A stretch of DNA of 64,000 bases from Hippophae tibetana (Eukaryota; Streptophyta; Magnoliopsida; Rosales; Elaeagnaceae): the NCBI GenBank assembly GCA_037013495.1, contig CM072810.1:52190843-52254842 (forward strand), given 5' to 3'. A program made the translations under genes and the position numbers. Under the pieces are notes generated by a model. The model had not been told where the DNA came from. It saw nothing but the letters and a program-made list of their open reading frames with translations, and ran no database searches. Shown here piece after piece: positions 12,169 to 24,661 of this stretch; the stretch's first letter is position 1; every line of letters begins with the position of its first letter.

Positions 12169-14245
12169 CTTAATCCTCGTTCAAAGCTCACAACAAGTCA
12201 CGAGGATGTTACCCCCCCGTGCACGACACAAGTCATTCTAAATGACACTTGGAAACAACAAGGAAAGGTTACCCACAACAACGAACCCAGGGATGGTACT
12301 TACCTCGGTTGCATCATTCCGTCTCTTGTAAGCGAACTTTACCTCGAACTTGTGCTTTTATGGGACACAAACCTGAGATCATGTTTTGATACCAAACATA
12401 GGAAAATAGCTAATCCTTCCTTCCAAAAGATTAAGCTTTCAATACGGGACGCTTGAACTGTCACCCTTAATCCTCGTTCAAAACTCACACCAAGTCACGA
12501 GGATGTTACCCCCCATGCACGACACAAGTCATTCTAAATGACACTTGGAAACAACATAGAAAGGTTACCCACAACAACGAACCCAGGGATGGTACTTACC
12601 TCGGTTGCATCATTCCGTCTCTTGTAAGCGAACTTCACCTCTAATTTGTGCTTTTATGGGATACAAATCGGAGATCATGTTTTGATACCCAACATAGGAA
12701 AATAGTTAATCCTTCCTTCCTAAAGCTTAAGCTTTAAATACGGGACGCTTGAACTGTCACCCTTAATCCTCGTTCAAAGCTCACAACAAGTCACGAGGAT
12801 GTTACCCCCCGTGCACGACACAAGTCATTCTAAATGACACTTGGAAACAACATAGAAAGGTTACCCACAACAACAAACCCAGGGATGGTACTTACCTGGG
12901 TTGCATCATTCCGTCTCTTGTAAGCGAACTTCACATCGAACTTGTGCTTTTATGGGATACAAATTCGGAGATCATGTTTTGATACCAAACATAGGAAAAT
13001 AGCTAATCCTTCCTTCCTAAAGCTTAAGCCTTCAATACGGGACGCTTGAACTGTCACCCTTAATCCTCGTTCAAAGCTCACAACAAGTCACGAGAATGTT
13101 ACCCCCCCGTGCACGACACAAGTCATTCTAAATGACACTCGGAAACAACAAGGAAAGGTTACCCACAACAACGAACCGAGGGATGGTACTTACCTCGGTT
13201 GCATCATTCCGTCTCTTGTAAGCGAACTTCACATCGAACTTGTGCTTTTATGGGACACAAACCTGAGATCATGTTTTGATACCAAACATAGGAAAATAGC
13301 TAATCCTTCCTTCCTAAAGCGTAAGCTTTCAATACGGGACGCTTGAACTGCCACCCTTAATCCCCGTTCAAAGCTCACAACAAGTCACGAGGATGTTACC
13401 CCCCCGTGCACGACACAAGTCATTCTAAATGACACTCGGAAACAACAAGGAAAGGTTACCCACAACAATGAACCCAGGGATGGTACTTACCTCGGTTGCA
13501 TCATTCCGTCTCTTGTAAGCAAACCTCACCTCTAAGTTGTGCTTTTATGGGATACAAATCGGAGATCATGTTTTGATACCAAACATAGGAAAATAGCTAA
13601 ATCTTCCTTCCTAAAGCTTAAGCTTTCAATACGGGACGCTTGAACTGTCACCCTTAATCCTCGTTCAAAGCTCACAACAAGTCACGAGGATGTTACCCCC
13701 CCGTGCACGACACAAGTCATTCTAAATGACACTTGGAAACAACAAGGAAAGGTTACCCACAACAACGAACCCAGGGATGGTACTTACCTCGGTTGCATCA
13801 TTCCGTCTCTTGTAAGCGAACTTTACCTCGAACTTGTGCTTTTATGGGACACAAACCTGAGATCATGTTTTGATACCAAACATAGGAAAATAGCTAATCC
13901 TTCCTTCCAAAAGATTAAGCTTTCAATACGGGACGCTTGAACTGTCACCCTTAATCCTCGTTCAAAACTCACATCAAGTCACGAGGATGTTACCCCCCAT
14001 GCACGACACAAGTCATTCTAAATGACACTTGGAAACAACATAGAAAGGTTACCCACAACAACGAACCCAGGGATGGTACTTACCTCGGTTGCATCATTCC
14101 GTCTCTTGTAAGCGAACTTTACCTCTAATTTGTGCTTTTATGGGATACAAATCGGAGATCATGTTATGATACCAAACATAGGAAAATAGTTAATCCTTCC
14201 TTTTTAAAGCTTAAGCTTTAAATACGGGACGCTTGAACTGTCACC
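12169..14245 (+). repeat. 2.08-kb seven-monomer segment, copy 2
   Basis: This copy of 9499-11575 overlaps the start of the 4174-bp unit, so two generations of duplication are stacked here. The nine-monomer event (2670 bp) must predate the 4174-bp event, because its product was copied again. Confidence 0.75.
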
Positions 14246-15478
14246 CTTAATCCTCGTTCAAAGCTCACAACAAGTCACGAGGATGTTACCCCCCGTGCAC
14301 GACACAAGTCATTCTAAATGACACTTGGAAACAACATAGAAAGGTTACCCACAACAACAAACCCAGGGATGGTACTTACCTCGGTTGCATCATTCCGTCT
14401 CTTGTAAGCGAACTTCACATCGAACTTGTGCTTTTATGGGATACAAATTCGGAGATCATGTTTTGATACCAAACATAGGAAAATAGCTAATCCTTCCTTC
14501 CTAAAGCTTAAGCTTTCAATATGGGACGCTTGAACTGTCACCCTTAATCCTCGTTCAAAGCTCACAACAGCTCACGACGATGTTACCCCCCCGTGCACGA
14601 CACCAGTCATTCTAAATGACACTCGGAAACAACAAGGAAAGGTTACCCACGACAACGAACCCAGGGATGGTACTTACCTCGGTTGCATCATTCCGTCTCT
14701 TGTAAGCGAACTTCACATCGAACTTGTGCTTTTATGGGACACAAACCTGAGATCATGTTTTGATACCAAACATAGGAAAATAGCTAATCCTTCCTTCCTA
14801 AAGCGTAAGCTTTCAATACGGGACGCTTGAACTGCCACCCTTAATCCCCGTTCAAAGCTCACAACATGTCACGAGGATGTTACCCCCCCGTGCACGACAC
14901 AAGTCATTCTAAATGACACTCGGAAACAACAAGGAAAGGTTACCCACAACAACGAACCCAGGGATGGTACTTACCTCGGTTGCATCATTCCGTCCCTTGT
15001 AAGCGAACTTTACCTCGAACTTGTGCTTTTATGGGACACAAACCCAAGATCATGTTTTGATACCAAACATAGGAAAATAGCTAATCCTTCCTTCCTAAAG
15101 CTTAAGCTTTCAATACGGGACGCTTGAACTGTCACCCTTAATCCTCGTTCAAAGCTCACAACAAGTCACGAGGATGTTACCCCCCCGTGCACGACACAAG
15201 TCATTCTAAATGACACTTGGAAACAACATAGAAAGGTTACCCACAACAACAAACCCAGGGATGGATACTTACCTCGGTTGCATCATTCCGTCTCTTGTAA
15301 GCGAACTTCACCTCGAACTTGTGCTTTTATGGGATACAAATTCGGAGATCATGTTTTGATACCAAACATAGGAAAATAGCTAATCCTTCCTTCCTAAAGC
15401 TTAAGCTTTCAATACGGGACGCATGAACTGTCACCCTTAATCCTCGTTCAAAGCTCACAACAAGTCACAAGGATGTTA

Positions 15479-15492
15479 CCCCCCCCCCCCCC
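15479..15492. repeat. Expanded C-tract, 14 C
   Basis: The monomer C-tract, usually C5-C7, is 14 C long here, in an otherwise ordinary monomer with CACAAGG in place of CACGAGG. Its partner in copy 2 of the 4174-bp unit is 18 C. Polymerase slippage or consensus-calling error in a homopolymer could each explain it. Confidence 0.9.
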
Positions 15493-16673
15493 GTGCACGA
15501 CACAAGTCATTCTAAATGACACTCGGAAACAACAAGGAAAGGTTAAACACAACAACGAACCCAAGGATGGTACTTACCTCGGTTGCATCATTCCGTCTCT
15601 TGTAAGCAAACTTCACCTCTAAGTTGTGCTTTTATGGGATACAAATCGGAGATCATGTTTTGATACCAAACATAGGAAAATAGCTAATCCTTCCTTCCTA
15701 AAGCTTAAGCTTTCAATACGGGACACTTGAACTGTCACCCTTAATCCTCGTTCAAAGCTCACAACAAGTCACGAGGATGTTACCCCCCCGTGCACGACAC
15801 AAGTCATTCTAAATGACACTTGGAAACAACATAGAAAGGTTACCCACAACAACGAACCCAGGGATGGTACTTACCTCGGTTGCATCATTCCGTCTCTTGT
15901 AAGCGAACTTCACCTCGAACTTGTCCTTTTATGGGATACAAATTCGGATATCATGTTTTGATACCAAACATAGGAAAATAGCTAATCCTTCATTCCTAAA
16001 TCTTAAGCTTTCAATACGGGACGCTTGAACTGTCACCCTTAATCCTCGTTCAAAGTTCACAACAAGTCACGAGGATGTTACCCCCCCGTGCACGACACAA
16101 GTCATTCTAAATGACACTCGGAAACAACAAGGAAAGGTTACCCACAACAACGAACCCAGGGATGGTACTTACCTCGGTTGCATCATTCCGTCTCTGGTAA
16201 GCGAACTTCACATCGAACTTGTGCTTTTATGGGACACAAACCTGAGATCATGTTTTGATACCAAACATAGGAAAATAGCTAATCCTTCCTTCCTAAAGCG
16301 TAAGCTTTCAATACGGGACGCTTGAACTGCCACCCTTAATCTCCGTTCAAAGCTCACAACAAGTTACGAGGATGTTACCCCCCGTGCACGACACAAATCA
16401 TTCTAAATGACACTTGGAAACAACCAAGAAAGGTTACCCACACCAACGAACCCAGGGATGGTACCTACCTCGGTTTCCTCATTCCATCTCCTGTAAGCGA
16501 ACTTCACCTCTAAGTTGTGCTTTTATGGTATACAAATCGGATATCATGTTTTGATACCAAACATAGGAAAATAGCTAATCCTTCCTTCCTAAAGCTTAAG
16601 CTTTCAATACGGGACGCTTGAACTGTCACCCTTAATCCTCATTCAAAGCTCACAACAAGTCACGAGGATGTTA

Positions 16674-16685
16674 CCCCCCCCCCCC
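16674..16685. repeat. Expanded C-tract, 12 C
   Basis: This is the second expanded C-tract of the 4174-bp unit. The partner in copy 2 has 13 C. Confidence 0.9.
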
Positions 16686-19652
16686 GTGCACGACACAAGT
16701 CATTCTAAATGACACTCGGAAACAACAAGGAAAGGTTACCCACAACAACGAGCGCAGGGATGGTACTTACCTCGGTTGCATCATTCCGTCTCTTGTAACC
16801 GAACTTCACCTCGAACTTATGCTTTTATGGGATACAAATCGGAGATCATGTTTTGATACCAAAGATAGGAAAAATAGCGAATCCTTCCTTCCTAAAGCTT
16901 ATGCTTTCAATACGGGACGCTTGAACTGTCACCCTTAATCCTCGTTCAAAGCTCACAACAAGTCACGAGGATGTTACCCCCCCGTGCACGACACAAGTCA
17001 TTCTAAATGACACTTGGAAACAACATAGAAAGGTTACCCACAACAACAAACCCAGGGATGGATACTTACCTCGGTTGCATCATTCCGTCTCTTGTAAACG
17101 AACTTCACCTCGAACTTGTGCTTTTATGGGATACAAATTCGGAGATCATGTTTTGATACCAAACATAGGAAAATAGCTAATCCTTCCTTCCTAAAGCTTA
17201 AGCCTTCAATACGGGACGCTTGAACTGTCACCCTTAATCCTCGTTCAAAGCTCACAACAAGTCACGAGAATGTTACCCCCCCGTGCACGACACAAGTCAT
17301 TCTAAATGACACTCGGAAACAACAAGGAAAGGTTACCCACAACAACGAACCGAGGGAGGGTACTTACCTCGGTTGCATCATTCCGTCTCTTGTAAGCGAA
17401 CTTCACATCGAACTTGTGCTTTTATGGGACACAAACCTGAGATCATGTTTTGATACCAAACATAGGAAAATAGCTAATCCTTCCTTCCTAAAGCGTAAGC
17501 TTTCAATACGGGACGCTTGAACTGCCACCCTTAATCCCCGTTCAAAGCTCACAACAAGTCACGAGGATGTTACCCCCCCGTGCACGACACAAGTCATTCT
17601 AAATGACACTCGGAAACAACAAGGAAAGGTTACCCACAACAATGAACCCAGGGATGGTACTTACCTCGGTTGCATCATTCCGTCTCTTGTAAGCAAACCT
17701 CACCTCTAAGTTGTGCTTTTATGGGATACAAATCGGAGATCATGTTTTGATACCAAACATAGGAAAATAGCTAAATCTTCCTTCCTAAAGCTTAAGCTTT
17801 CAATACGGGACGCTTGAACTGTCACCCTTAATCCTCGTTCAAAGCTCACAACAAGTCACGAGGATGTTACCCCCCCGTGCACGACACAAGTCATTCTAAA
17901 TGACACTTGGAAACAACAAGGAAAGGTTACCCACAACAACGAACCCAGGGATGGTACTTACCTCGGTTGCATCATTCCGTCTCTTGTAAGCGAACTTTAC
18001 CTCGAACTTGTGCTTTTATGGGACACAAACCTGAGATCATGTTTTGATACCAAACATAGGAAAATAGCTAATCCTTCCTTCCAAAAGATTAAGCTTTCAA
18101 TACGGGACGCTTGAACTGTCACCCTTAATCCTCGTTCAAAACTCACATCAAGTCACGAGGATGTTACCCCCCATGCACGACACAAGTCATTCTAAATGAC
18201 ACTTGGAAACAACATAGAAAGGTTACCCACAACAACGAACCCAGGGATGGTACTTACCTCGGTTGCATCATTCCGTCTCTTGTAAGCGAACTTTACCTCT
18301 AATTTGTGCTTTTATGGGATACAAATCGGAGATCATGTTATGATACCAAACATAGGAAAATAGTTAATCCTTCCTTTTTAAAGCTTAAGCTTTAAATACG
18401 GGACGCTTGAACTGTCACCCTTAATCCTCGTTCAAAGCTCACAACAAGTCACGAGGATGTTACCCCCCGTGCACGACACAAGTCATTCTAAATGACACTT
18501 GGAAACAACATAGAAAGGTTACCCACAACAACAAACCCAGGGATGGTACTTACCTCGGTTGCATCATTCCGTCTCTTGTAAGCGAACTTCACATCGAACT
18601 TGTGCTTTTATGGGATACAAATTCGGAGATCATGTTTTGATACCAAACATAGGAAAATAGCTAATCCTTCCTTCCTAAAGCTTAAGCTTTCAATATGGGA
18701 CGCTTGAACTGTCACCCTTAATCCTCGTTCAAAGCTCACAACAGCTCACGACGATGTTACCCCCCCGTGCACGACACCAGTCATTCTAAATGACACTCGG
18801 AAACAACAAGGAAAGGTTACCCACGACAACGAACCCAGGGATGGTACTTACCTCGGTTGCATCATTCCGTCTCTTGTAAGCGAACTTCACATCGAACTTG
18901 TGCTTTTATGGGACACAAACCTGAGATCATGTTTTGATACCAAACATAGGAAAATAGCTAATCCTTCCTTCCTAAAGCGTAAGCTTTCAATACGGGACGC
19001 TTGAACTGCCACCCTTAATCCCCGTTCAAAGCTCACAACATGTCACGAGGATGTTACCCCCCCGTGCACGACACAAGTCATTCTAAATGACACTCGGAAA
19101 CAACAAGGAAAGGTTACCCACAACAACGAACCCAGGGATGGTACTTACCTCGGTTGCATCATTCCGTCCCTTGTAAGCGAACTTTACCTCGAACTTGTGC
19201 TTTTATGGGACACAAACCCAAGATCATGTTTTGATACCAAACATAGGAAAATAGCTAATCCTTCCTTCCTAAAGCTTAAGCTTTCAATACGGGACGCTTG
19301 AACTGTCACCCTTAATCCTCGTTCAAAGCTCACAACAAGTCACGAGGATGTTACCCCCCCGTGCACGACACAAGTCATTCTAAATGACACTTGGAAACAA
19401 CATAGAAAGGTTACCCACAACAACAAACCCAGGGATGGATACTTACCTCGGTTGCATCATTCCGTCTCTTGTAAGCGAACTTCACCTCGAACTTGTGCTT
19501 TTATGGGATACAAATTCGGAGATCATGTTTTGATACCAAACATAGGAAAATAGCTAATCCTTCCTTCCTAAAGCTTAAGCTTTCAATACGGGACGCATGA
19601 ACTGTCACCCTTAATCCTCGTTCATAGCTCACAACAAGTCACAAGGATGTTA

Positions 19653-19670
19653 CCCCCCCCCCCCCCCCCC
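19653..19670. repeat. Expanded C-tract, 18 C (longest homopolymer noticed)
   Basis: This is the copy-2 partner of the 14-C tract. The surrounding monomers are nearly identical, so the length difference arose after the 4174-bp duplication or is a sequencing artefact. Confidence 0.9.
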
Positions 19671-20851
19671 GTGCACGACACAAGTCATTCTAAATGACAC
19701 TCGGAAACAACAAGGAAAGGTTAAACACAACAACGAACCCAAGGATGGTACTTACCTCGGTTGCATCATTCCGTCTCTTGTAAGCAAACTTCACCTCTAA
19801 GTTGTGCTTTTATGGGATACAAATCGGAGATCATGTTTTGATACCAAACATAGGAAAATAGCTAATCCTTCCTTCCTAAAGCTTAAGCTTTCAATACGGG
19901 ACACTTGAACTGTCACCCTTAATCCTCGTTCAAAGCTCACAACAAGTCACGAGGATGTTACCCCCCCGTGCACGACACAAGTCATTCTAAATGACACTTG
20001 GAAACAACATAGAAAGGTTACCCACAACAACGAACCCAGGGATGGTACTTACCTCGGTTGCATCATTCCGTCTCTTGTAAGCGAACTTCACCTCGAACTT
20101 GTCCTTTTATGGGATACAAATTCGGAGATCATGTTTTGATACCAAACATAGGAAAATAGCTAATCCTTCATTCCTAAATCTTAAGCTTTCAATACGGGAC
20201 GCTTGAACTGTCACCCTTAATCCTCGTTCAAAGTTCACAACAAGTCACGAGGATGTTACCCCCCCGTGCACGACACAAGTCATTCTAAATGACACTCGGA
20301 AACAACAAGGAAAGGTTACCCACAACAACGAACCCAGGGATGGTACTTACCTCGGTTGCATCATTCCGTCTCTGGTAAGCGAACTTCACATCGAACTTGT
20401 GCTTTTATGGGACACAAACCTGAGATCATGTTTTGATACCAAACATAGGAAAATAGCTAATCCTTCCTTCCTAAAGCGTAAGCTTTCAATACGGGACGCT
20501 TGAACTGCCACCCTTAATCTCCGTTCAAAGCTCACAACAAGTTACGAGGATGTTACCCCCCGTGCACGACACAAATCATTCTAAATGACACTTGGAAACA
20601 ACCAAGAAAGGTTACCCACACCAACGAACCCAGGGATGGTACCTACCTCGGTTTCCTCATTCCATCTCCTGTAAGCGAACTTCACCTCTAAGTTGTGCTT
20701 TTATGGTATACAAATCGGATATCATGTTTTGATACCAAACATAGGAAAATAGCTAATCCTTCCTTCCTAAAGCTTAAGCTTTCAATACGGGACGCTTGAA
20801 CTGTCACCCTTAATCCTCATTCAAAGCTCACAACAAGTCACGAGGATGTTA

Positions 20852-20864
20852 CCCCCCCCCCCCC
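20852..20864. repeat. Expanded C-tract, 13 C
   Basis: This is the copy-2 partner of the 12-C tract at 16674. Confidence 0.9.
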
Positions 20865-21112
20865 GTGCACGACACAAGTCATTCTAAATGACACTCGGAA
20901 ACAACAAGGAAAGGTTACCCACAACAACGAGCGCAGGGATGGTACTTACCTCGGTTGCATCATTCCGTCTCTTGTAACCGAACTTCACCTCGAACTTATG
21001 CTTTTATGGGATACAAATCGGAGATCATGTTTTGATACCAAAGATAGGAAAAATAGCGAATCCTTCCTTCCTAAAGCTTATGCTTTCAATACGGGACGCT
21101 TGAACGGTCACC

Positions 21113-22295
21113 CTTAACTTGTTCAAAGCTCACACCAAGTCATGAGGATGTTACCCCCCATGCACGACACAAGTCAGTCTAAATGACACTTGGAAACAAC
21201 ATAGAAAGGATACCCACAACAACGAACCCAGGGATGCTCCTTACCACGGTTGCATCATTCCGTCTCTTGTAAGCGAACTTCACCTCTAACTTGTGCTTTT
21301 ATAGGATACAAATCAGAGATCATATTTTGATACCAAACATAGGAAAATGGTTAATCCTTCCTTCCTAAAGCTTAAGCTTTCCATGCGGGACGGTTGAACT
21401 GTCACCCTTAATCCTCGTTCAAAGCTCACAACAAGTCACGAGGACGTTACCCCCCGTGCACGACACAAGTCATTCTAAATGACACTTGGAAACAACATAG
21501 AAAGGTTACCCACAACAACGAACCCAGGGATGGTACTTACGTCGGTTGCATCATTCCGTCTCTTGTAAGCGAACTTCACCTCTAACTTGTGCTTTTATGG
21601 GATACAAATCGGAGATCATGTTTTGATACCAAACATAGGAAAATAACTAATCCTTCATTCCTAAAGCTTAAGCTTTCAATACGGGACGCTTGAACTGTCA
21701 CCCTTAATCCTCGTTCAAAGCTCACAACAAGTCACGAGGATGTTACCCCCCCGTGCACGACACAAGTCATTCTAAATGACACTTGGAAACAACATAGAAA
21801 GGTTACCCACAACAACAAACGCAGGGATGGTACTTAACTCGGTTGCATCATTCCGTCTCTTGTAAGCGAACTTCACCCCGAACTTGTGCTTTTGTGGGAT
21901 ACAAATCGGAGATCATGTTTTGATACCAAAGATAGGAAAAATTGCGAATCCTTCCTTCCTAAAGCTTAAGCTTTCAATACGGGATGCTTGAGCGGTCACC
22001 CTTAACTTGTTCAAAGCTCACACCAAATCACGAGGATATTACCCCCCATGCAGGACACAACTCATTCTAAATGACACTTGGAAACAACATAGAAAGGTTA
22101 CCCACAACAACAAACCCAGGGATGGTTCTTACCTCGGTTGCATCATTCCGTCTCTTGTAACCGAACTTCACCTCGAACTTATGCTTTTACGGGATACAAA
22201 TCGGAGATCATGTTTTGATACCAAAGATAGGAAAAATAGCGAATCCTTCCTTCCTAAAGCTTATGCTTTCAATACGGGACGCTTGAACGGTCACC
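21113..22295 (+). repeat. 1183-bp HOR unit 1
   Basis: First full q1-q2-q3-q4 unit. Its q3 ends GGGATGCTTGAGCGG and its q4 has ATGCAGGACAC, both shared with unit 2 only. Confidence 0.92.
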
Positions 22296-23478
22296 CTTAA
22301 CTTGTTCAAAGCTCACACCAAGTCATGAGGATGTTACCCCCCATGCACGACACAAGTCAGTCCAAATGACACTTGGAAACAACATAGAAAGGATACCCAC
22401 AACAACGAACCCAGGGATGCTCCTTACCACGGTTTCATCATTCCGTCTCTTGTAAGCGAACTTCACCTCTAACTTGTGCTTTTATAGGATACAAATCAGA
22501 GATCATATTTTGATACCAAACATAGGAAAATGGTTAATCCTTCCTTCCTAAAGCTTAAGCTTTCCATGCGGGACGGTTGAACTGTCACCCTTAATCCTCG
22601 TTCAAAGCTCACAACAAGTCACGAGGACGTTACCCCCCGTGCACGACACAAGTCATTCTAAATGACACTTGGAAAAAACATAGAAAGGTTACCCACAACA
22701 ACGAACCCAGGGATGGTACTTACGTCGGTTGCATCATTCCGTCTCTTGTAAGCGAACTTCACCTCTAACTTGTGCTTTTATGGGATACAAATCGGAGATC
22801 ATGTTTTGATACCAAACATAGGAAAATAACTAATCCTTCATTCCTAAAGCTTAAGCTTTCAATACGGGACGCTTGAACTGTCACCCTTAATCCTCGTTCA
22901 AAGCTCACAACAAGTCACGAGGATGTTACCCCCCCGTGCACGACACAAGTCATTCTAAATGACACTTGGAAACAACATAGAAAGGTTACCCACAACAACA
23001 AACGCAGGGATGGTACTTAACTCGGTTGCATCATTCCGTCTCTTGTAAGCGAACTTCACCCCGAACTTGTGCTTTTGTGGGATACAAATCGGAGATCATG
23101 TTTTGATACCAAAGATAGGAAAAATTGCGAATCCTTCCTTCCTAAAGCTTAAGCTTTCAATACGGGATGCTTGAGCGGTCACCCTTAACTTGTTCAAAGC
23201 TCACACCAAATCACGAGGATATTACCCCCCATGCAGGACACAACTCATTCTAAATGACACTTGGAAACAACATAGAAAGGTTACCCAAAACAACAAACCC
23301 AGGGATGGTTCTTACCTCGGTTGCATCATTCCGTCTCTTGTAACCGAACTTCACCTCGAACTTATGCTTTTATGGGATACAAATCGGAGATCATGTTTTG
23401 ATACCAAAGATAGGAAAAATAGCGAATCCTTGCTTCCTAAAGCTTATGCTTTCAATACGGGACGCTTGAACGGTCACC
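22296..23478 (+). repeat. 1183-bp HOR unit 2
   Basis: Second unit, exactly 1183 bp long. It has CGGTTTCATC in q1 and GGAAAAAACATAG in q2. Confidence 0.92.
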
Positions 23479-24661
23479 CTTAACTTGTTCAAAGCTCACA
23501 CCAAGTCATGAGGATGTTACCCCCCATGCACGACACAAGTCAGTCTAAATGACACTTGGAAACAACATAGAAAGGATACCCACAACAACGAACCCAGGGA
23601 TGCTCCTTACCACGGTTTCATCATTCCGTCTCTTGTAAGCGAACTTCACCTCTAACTTGTGCTTTTATAGGATACAAATCAGAGATCATATTTTGATACC
23701 AAACATAGGAAAATGGTTAATCCTTCCTTCCTAAAGCTTAAGCTTTCCATGCGGGACGGTTGAACTGTCACCCTTAATCCTCGTTCAAAGCTCACAACAA
23801 GTCACGAGGACGTTACCCCCCGTGCACGACACAAGTCATTCTAAATGACACTTGGAAAAAACATAGAAAGGTTACCCACAACAACGAACCCAGGGATGGT
23901 ACTTACGTCGGTTGCATCATTCCGTCTCTTGTAAGCGAACTTCACCTCTAACTTGTGCTTTTATGGGATACAAATCGGAGATCATGTTTTGATACCAAAC
24001 ATAGGAAAATAACTAATCCTTCATTCCTAAAGCTTAAGCTTTCAATACGGGACGCTTGAACTGTCACCCTTAATCCTCGTTCAAAGCTCACAACAAGTCA
24101 CGAGGATGTTACCCTCCCGTGCACGACACAAGTCATTCTAAATGACACTTGGAAACAACATAGAAAGGTTACCCACAACAACAAACGCAGGGATGGTACG
24201 TAACTCGGTTGCATCATTCCGTCTCTTGTAAGCGAACTTCACCCCGAACTTGTGCTTTTGTGGGATACAAATCGGAGATCATGTTTTCATACCAAAGATA
24301 GGAAAAATTGCGAATCCTTCCTTCCTAAAGCTTAAGCTTTCAATACGGGACGCTTGAACGGTCACCCTTAACTTGTTCAAAGCTCACACCAAGTCACGAG
24401 GATATTACCCCCCATGCACGACACAACTCATTCTAAATGACACTTGGAAACAACATAGAAAGGTTACCCACAACAACAAACCCAGGGATGGTTCTTACCT
24501 CGGTTGCATCATTCCGTCTCTTGTAACCGAACTTCACCTCGAACTTATGCTTTTATGGGATACAAATCGGAGATCATGTTTTGATACCAAAGATAGGAAA
24601 AATAGCGAATCCTTGCTTCCTAAAGCTTATGCTTTCAATACGGGACGCTTGAACGGTCACC
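23479..24661 (+). repeat. 1183-bp HOR unit 3
   Basis: Third unit. It has GTTACCCTCCC in q3 (C-tract broken by T), GGTACGTAACTCGG, and TTTTCATACC in place of TTTTGATACC. Confidence 0.92.

Larger units (their letters stand above)
1..12939 (+). repeat. Left domain: five-type monomer cycle (HOR of ~1485 bp)
   Basis: Five monomer types can be told apart. T1 has CACATCGAAC with AAATTCGG. T2 has ACACAAACCTGAG with GCGTAAG and GAACTGCC. T3 has AAGCAAACTTCACCTCTAAG. T4 has CTTTACCTCG with AAAAGATTAAG. T5 has ACTCACACC or AATCACACC, ATGCACG and CTCTAATTTG. By hand, the first fifty monomers (running into the next domain) read 1 3 4 5 1 2 3 4 5 1 / 4 5-3 4 5 1 2 3 4 5 1 / 3 4 5 1 2 2 3 3 4-3 2 / 2 3 4 5 1 2 3 4 5 4 / 5-3 4 5 1 2 3 4 5 1 2, where a hyphen marks a hybrid. 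The base order is 1-2-3-4-5, with local losses and doublings. No gene lies in this stretch. Confidence 0.82.
12940..17113 (+). repeat. 4174-bp (14-monomer) HOR unit, copy 1
   Basis: Private variants repeat at a constant 4174-bp spacing: CGAGAATG (13091 and 17265), AAACCTCACC (13521 and 17695), and CAACAGCTCACGACG (near 14566 and 18740). The unit also holds GGTTAAACACAAC, TCTGGTAAGCG, CTCCGTTC and CAACCAAGAAAGG monomers that are not seen elsewhere in the window. Its last part, about 16745-16930, resembles the fourth monomer of the neighbouring 1183-bp HOR. Confidence 0.88.
17114..21105 (+). repeat. 4174-bp HOR unit, copy 2 (right end lost)
   Basis: This is a nearly identical tandem copy. I noticed only a few substitutions: CGAGGGAGGG for CGAGGGATGG, CATAGCTC for CAAAGCTC, and CGGAGATC for CGGATATC. 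Two poly-C tracts also differ in length, so the spacing becomes 4179 bp at the right end. The last ~180 bp of the unit are replaced by the start of the 1183-bp HOR domain. Confidence 0.88.

Noticed and set aside
15479..19670. G-quadruplex or i-motif from poly-C tracts
   Set aside because: Each monomer has only one long C run, spaced about 297 bp from the next. A four-run motif is absent, although the 18-C tract alone might fold unusually.
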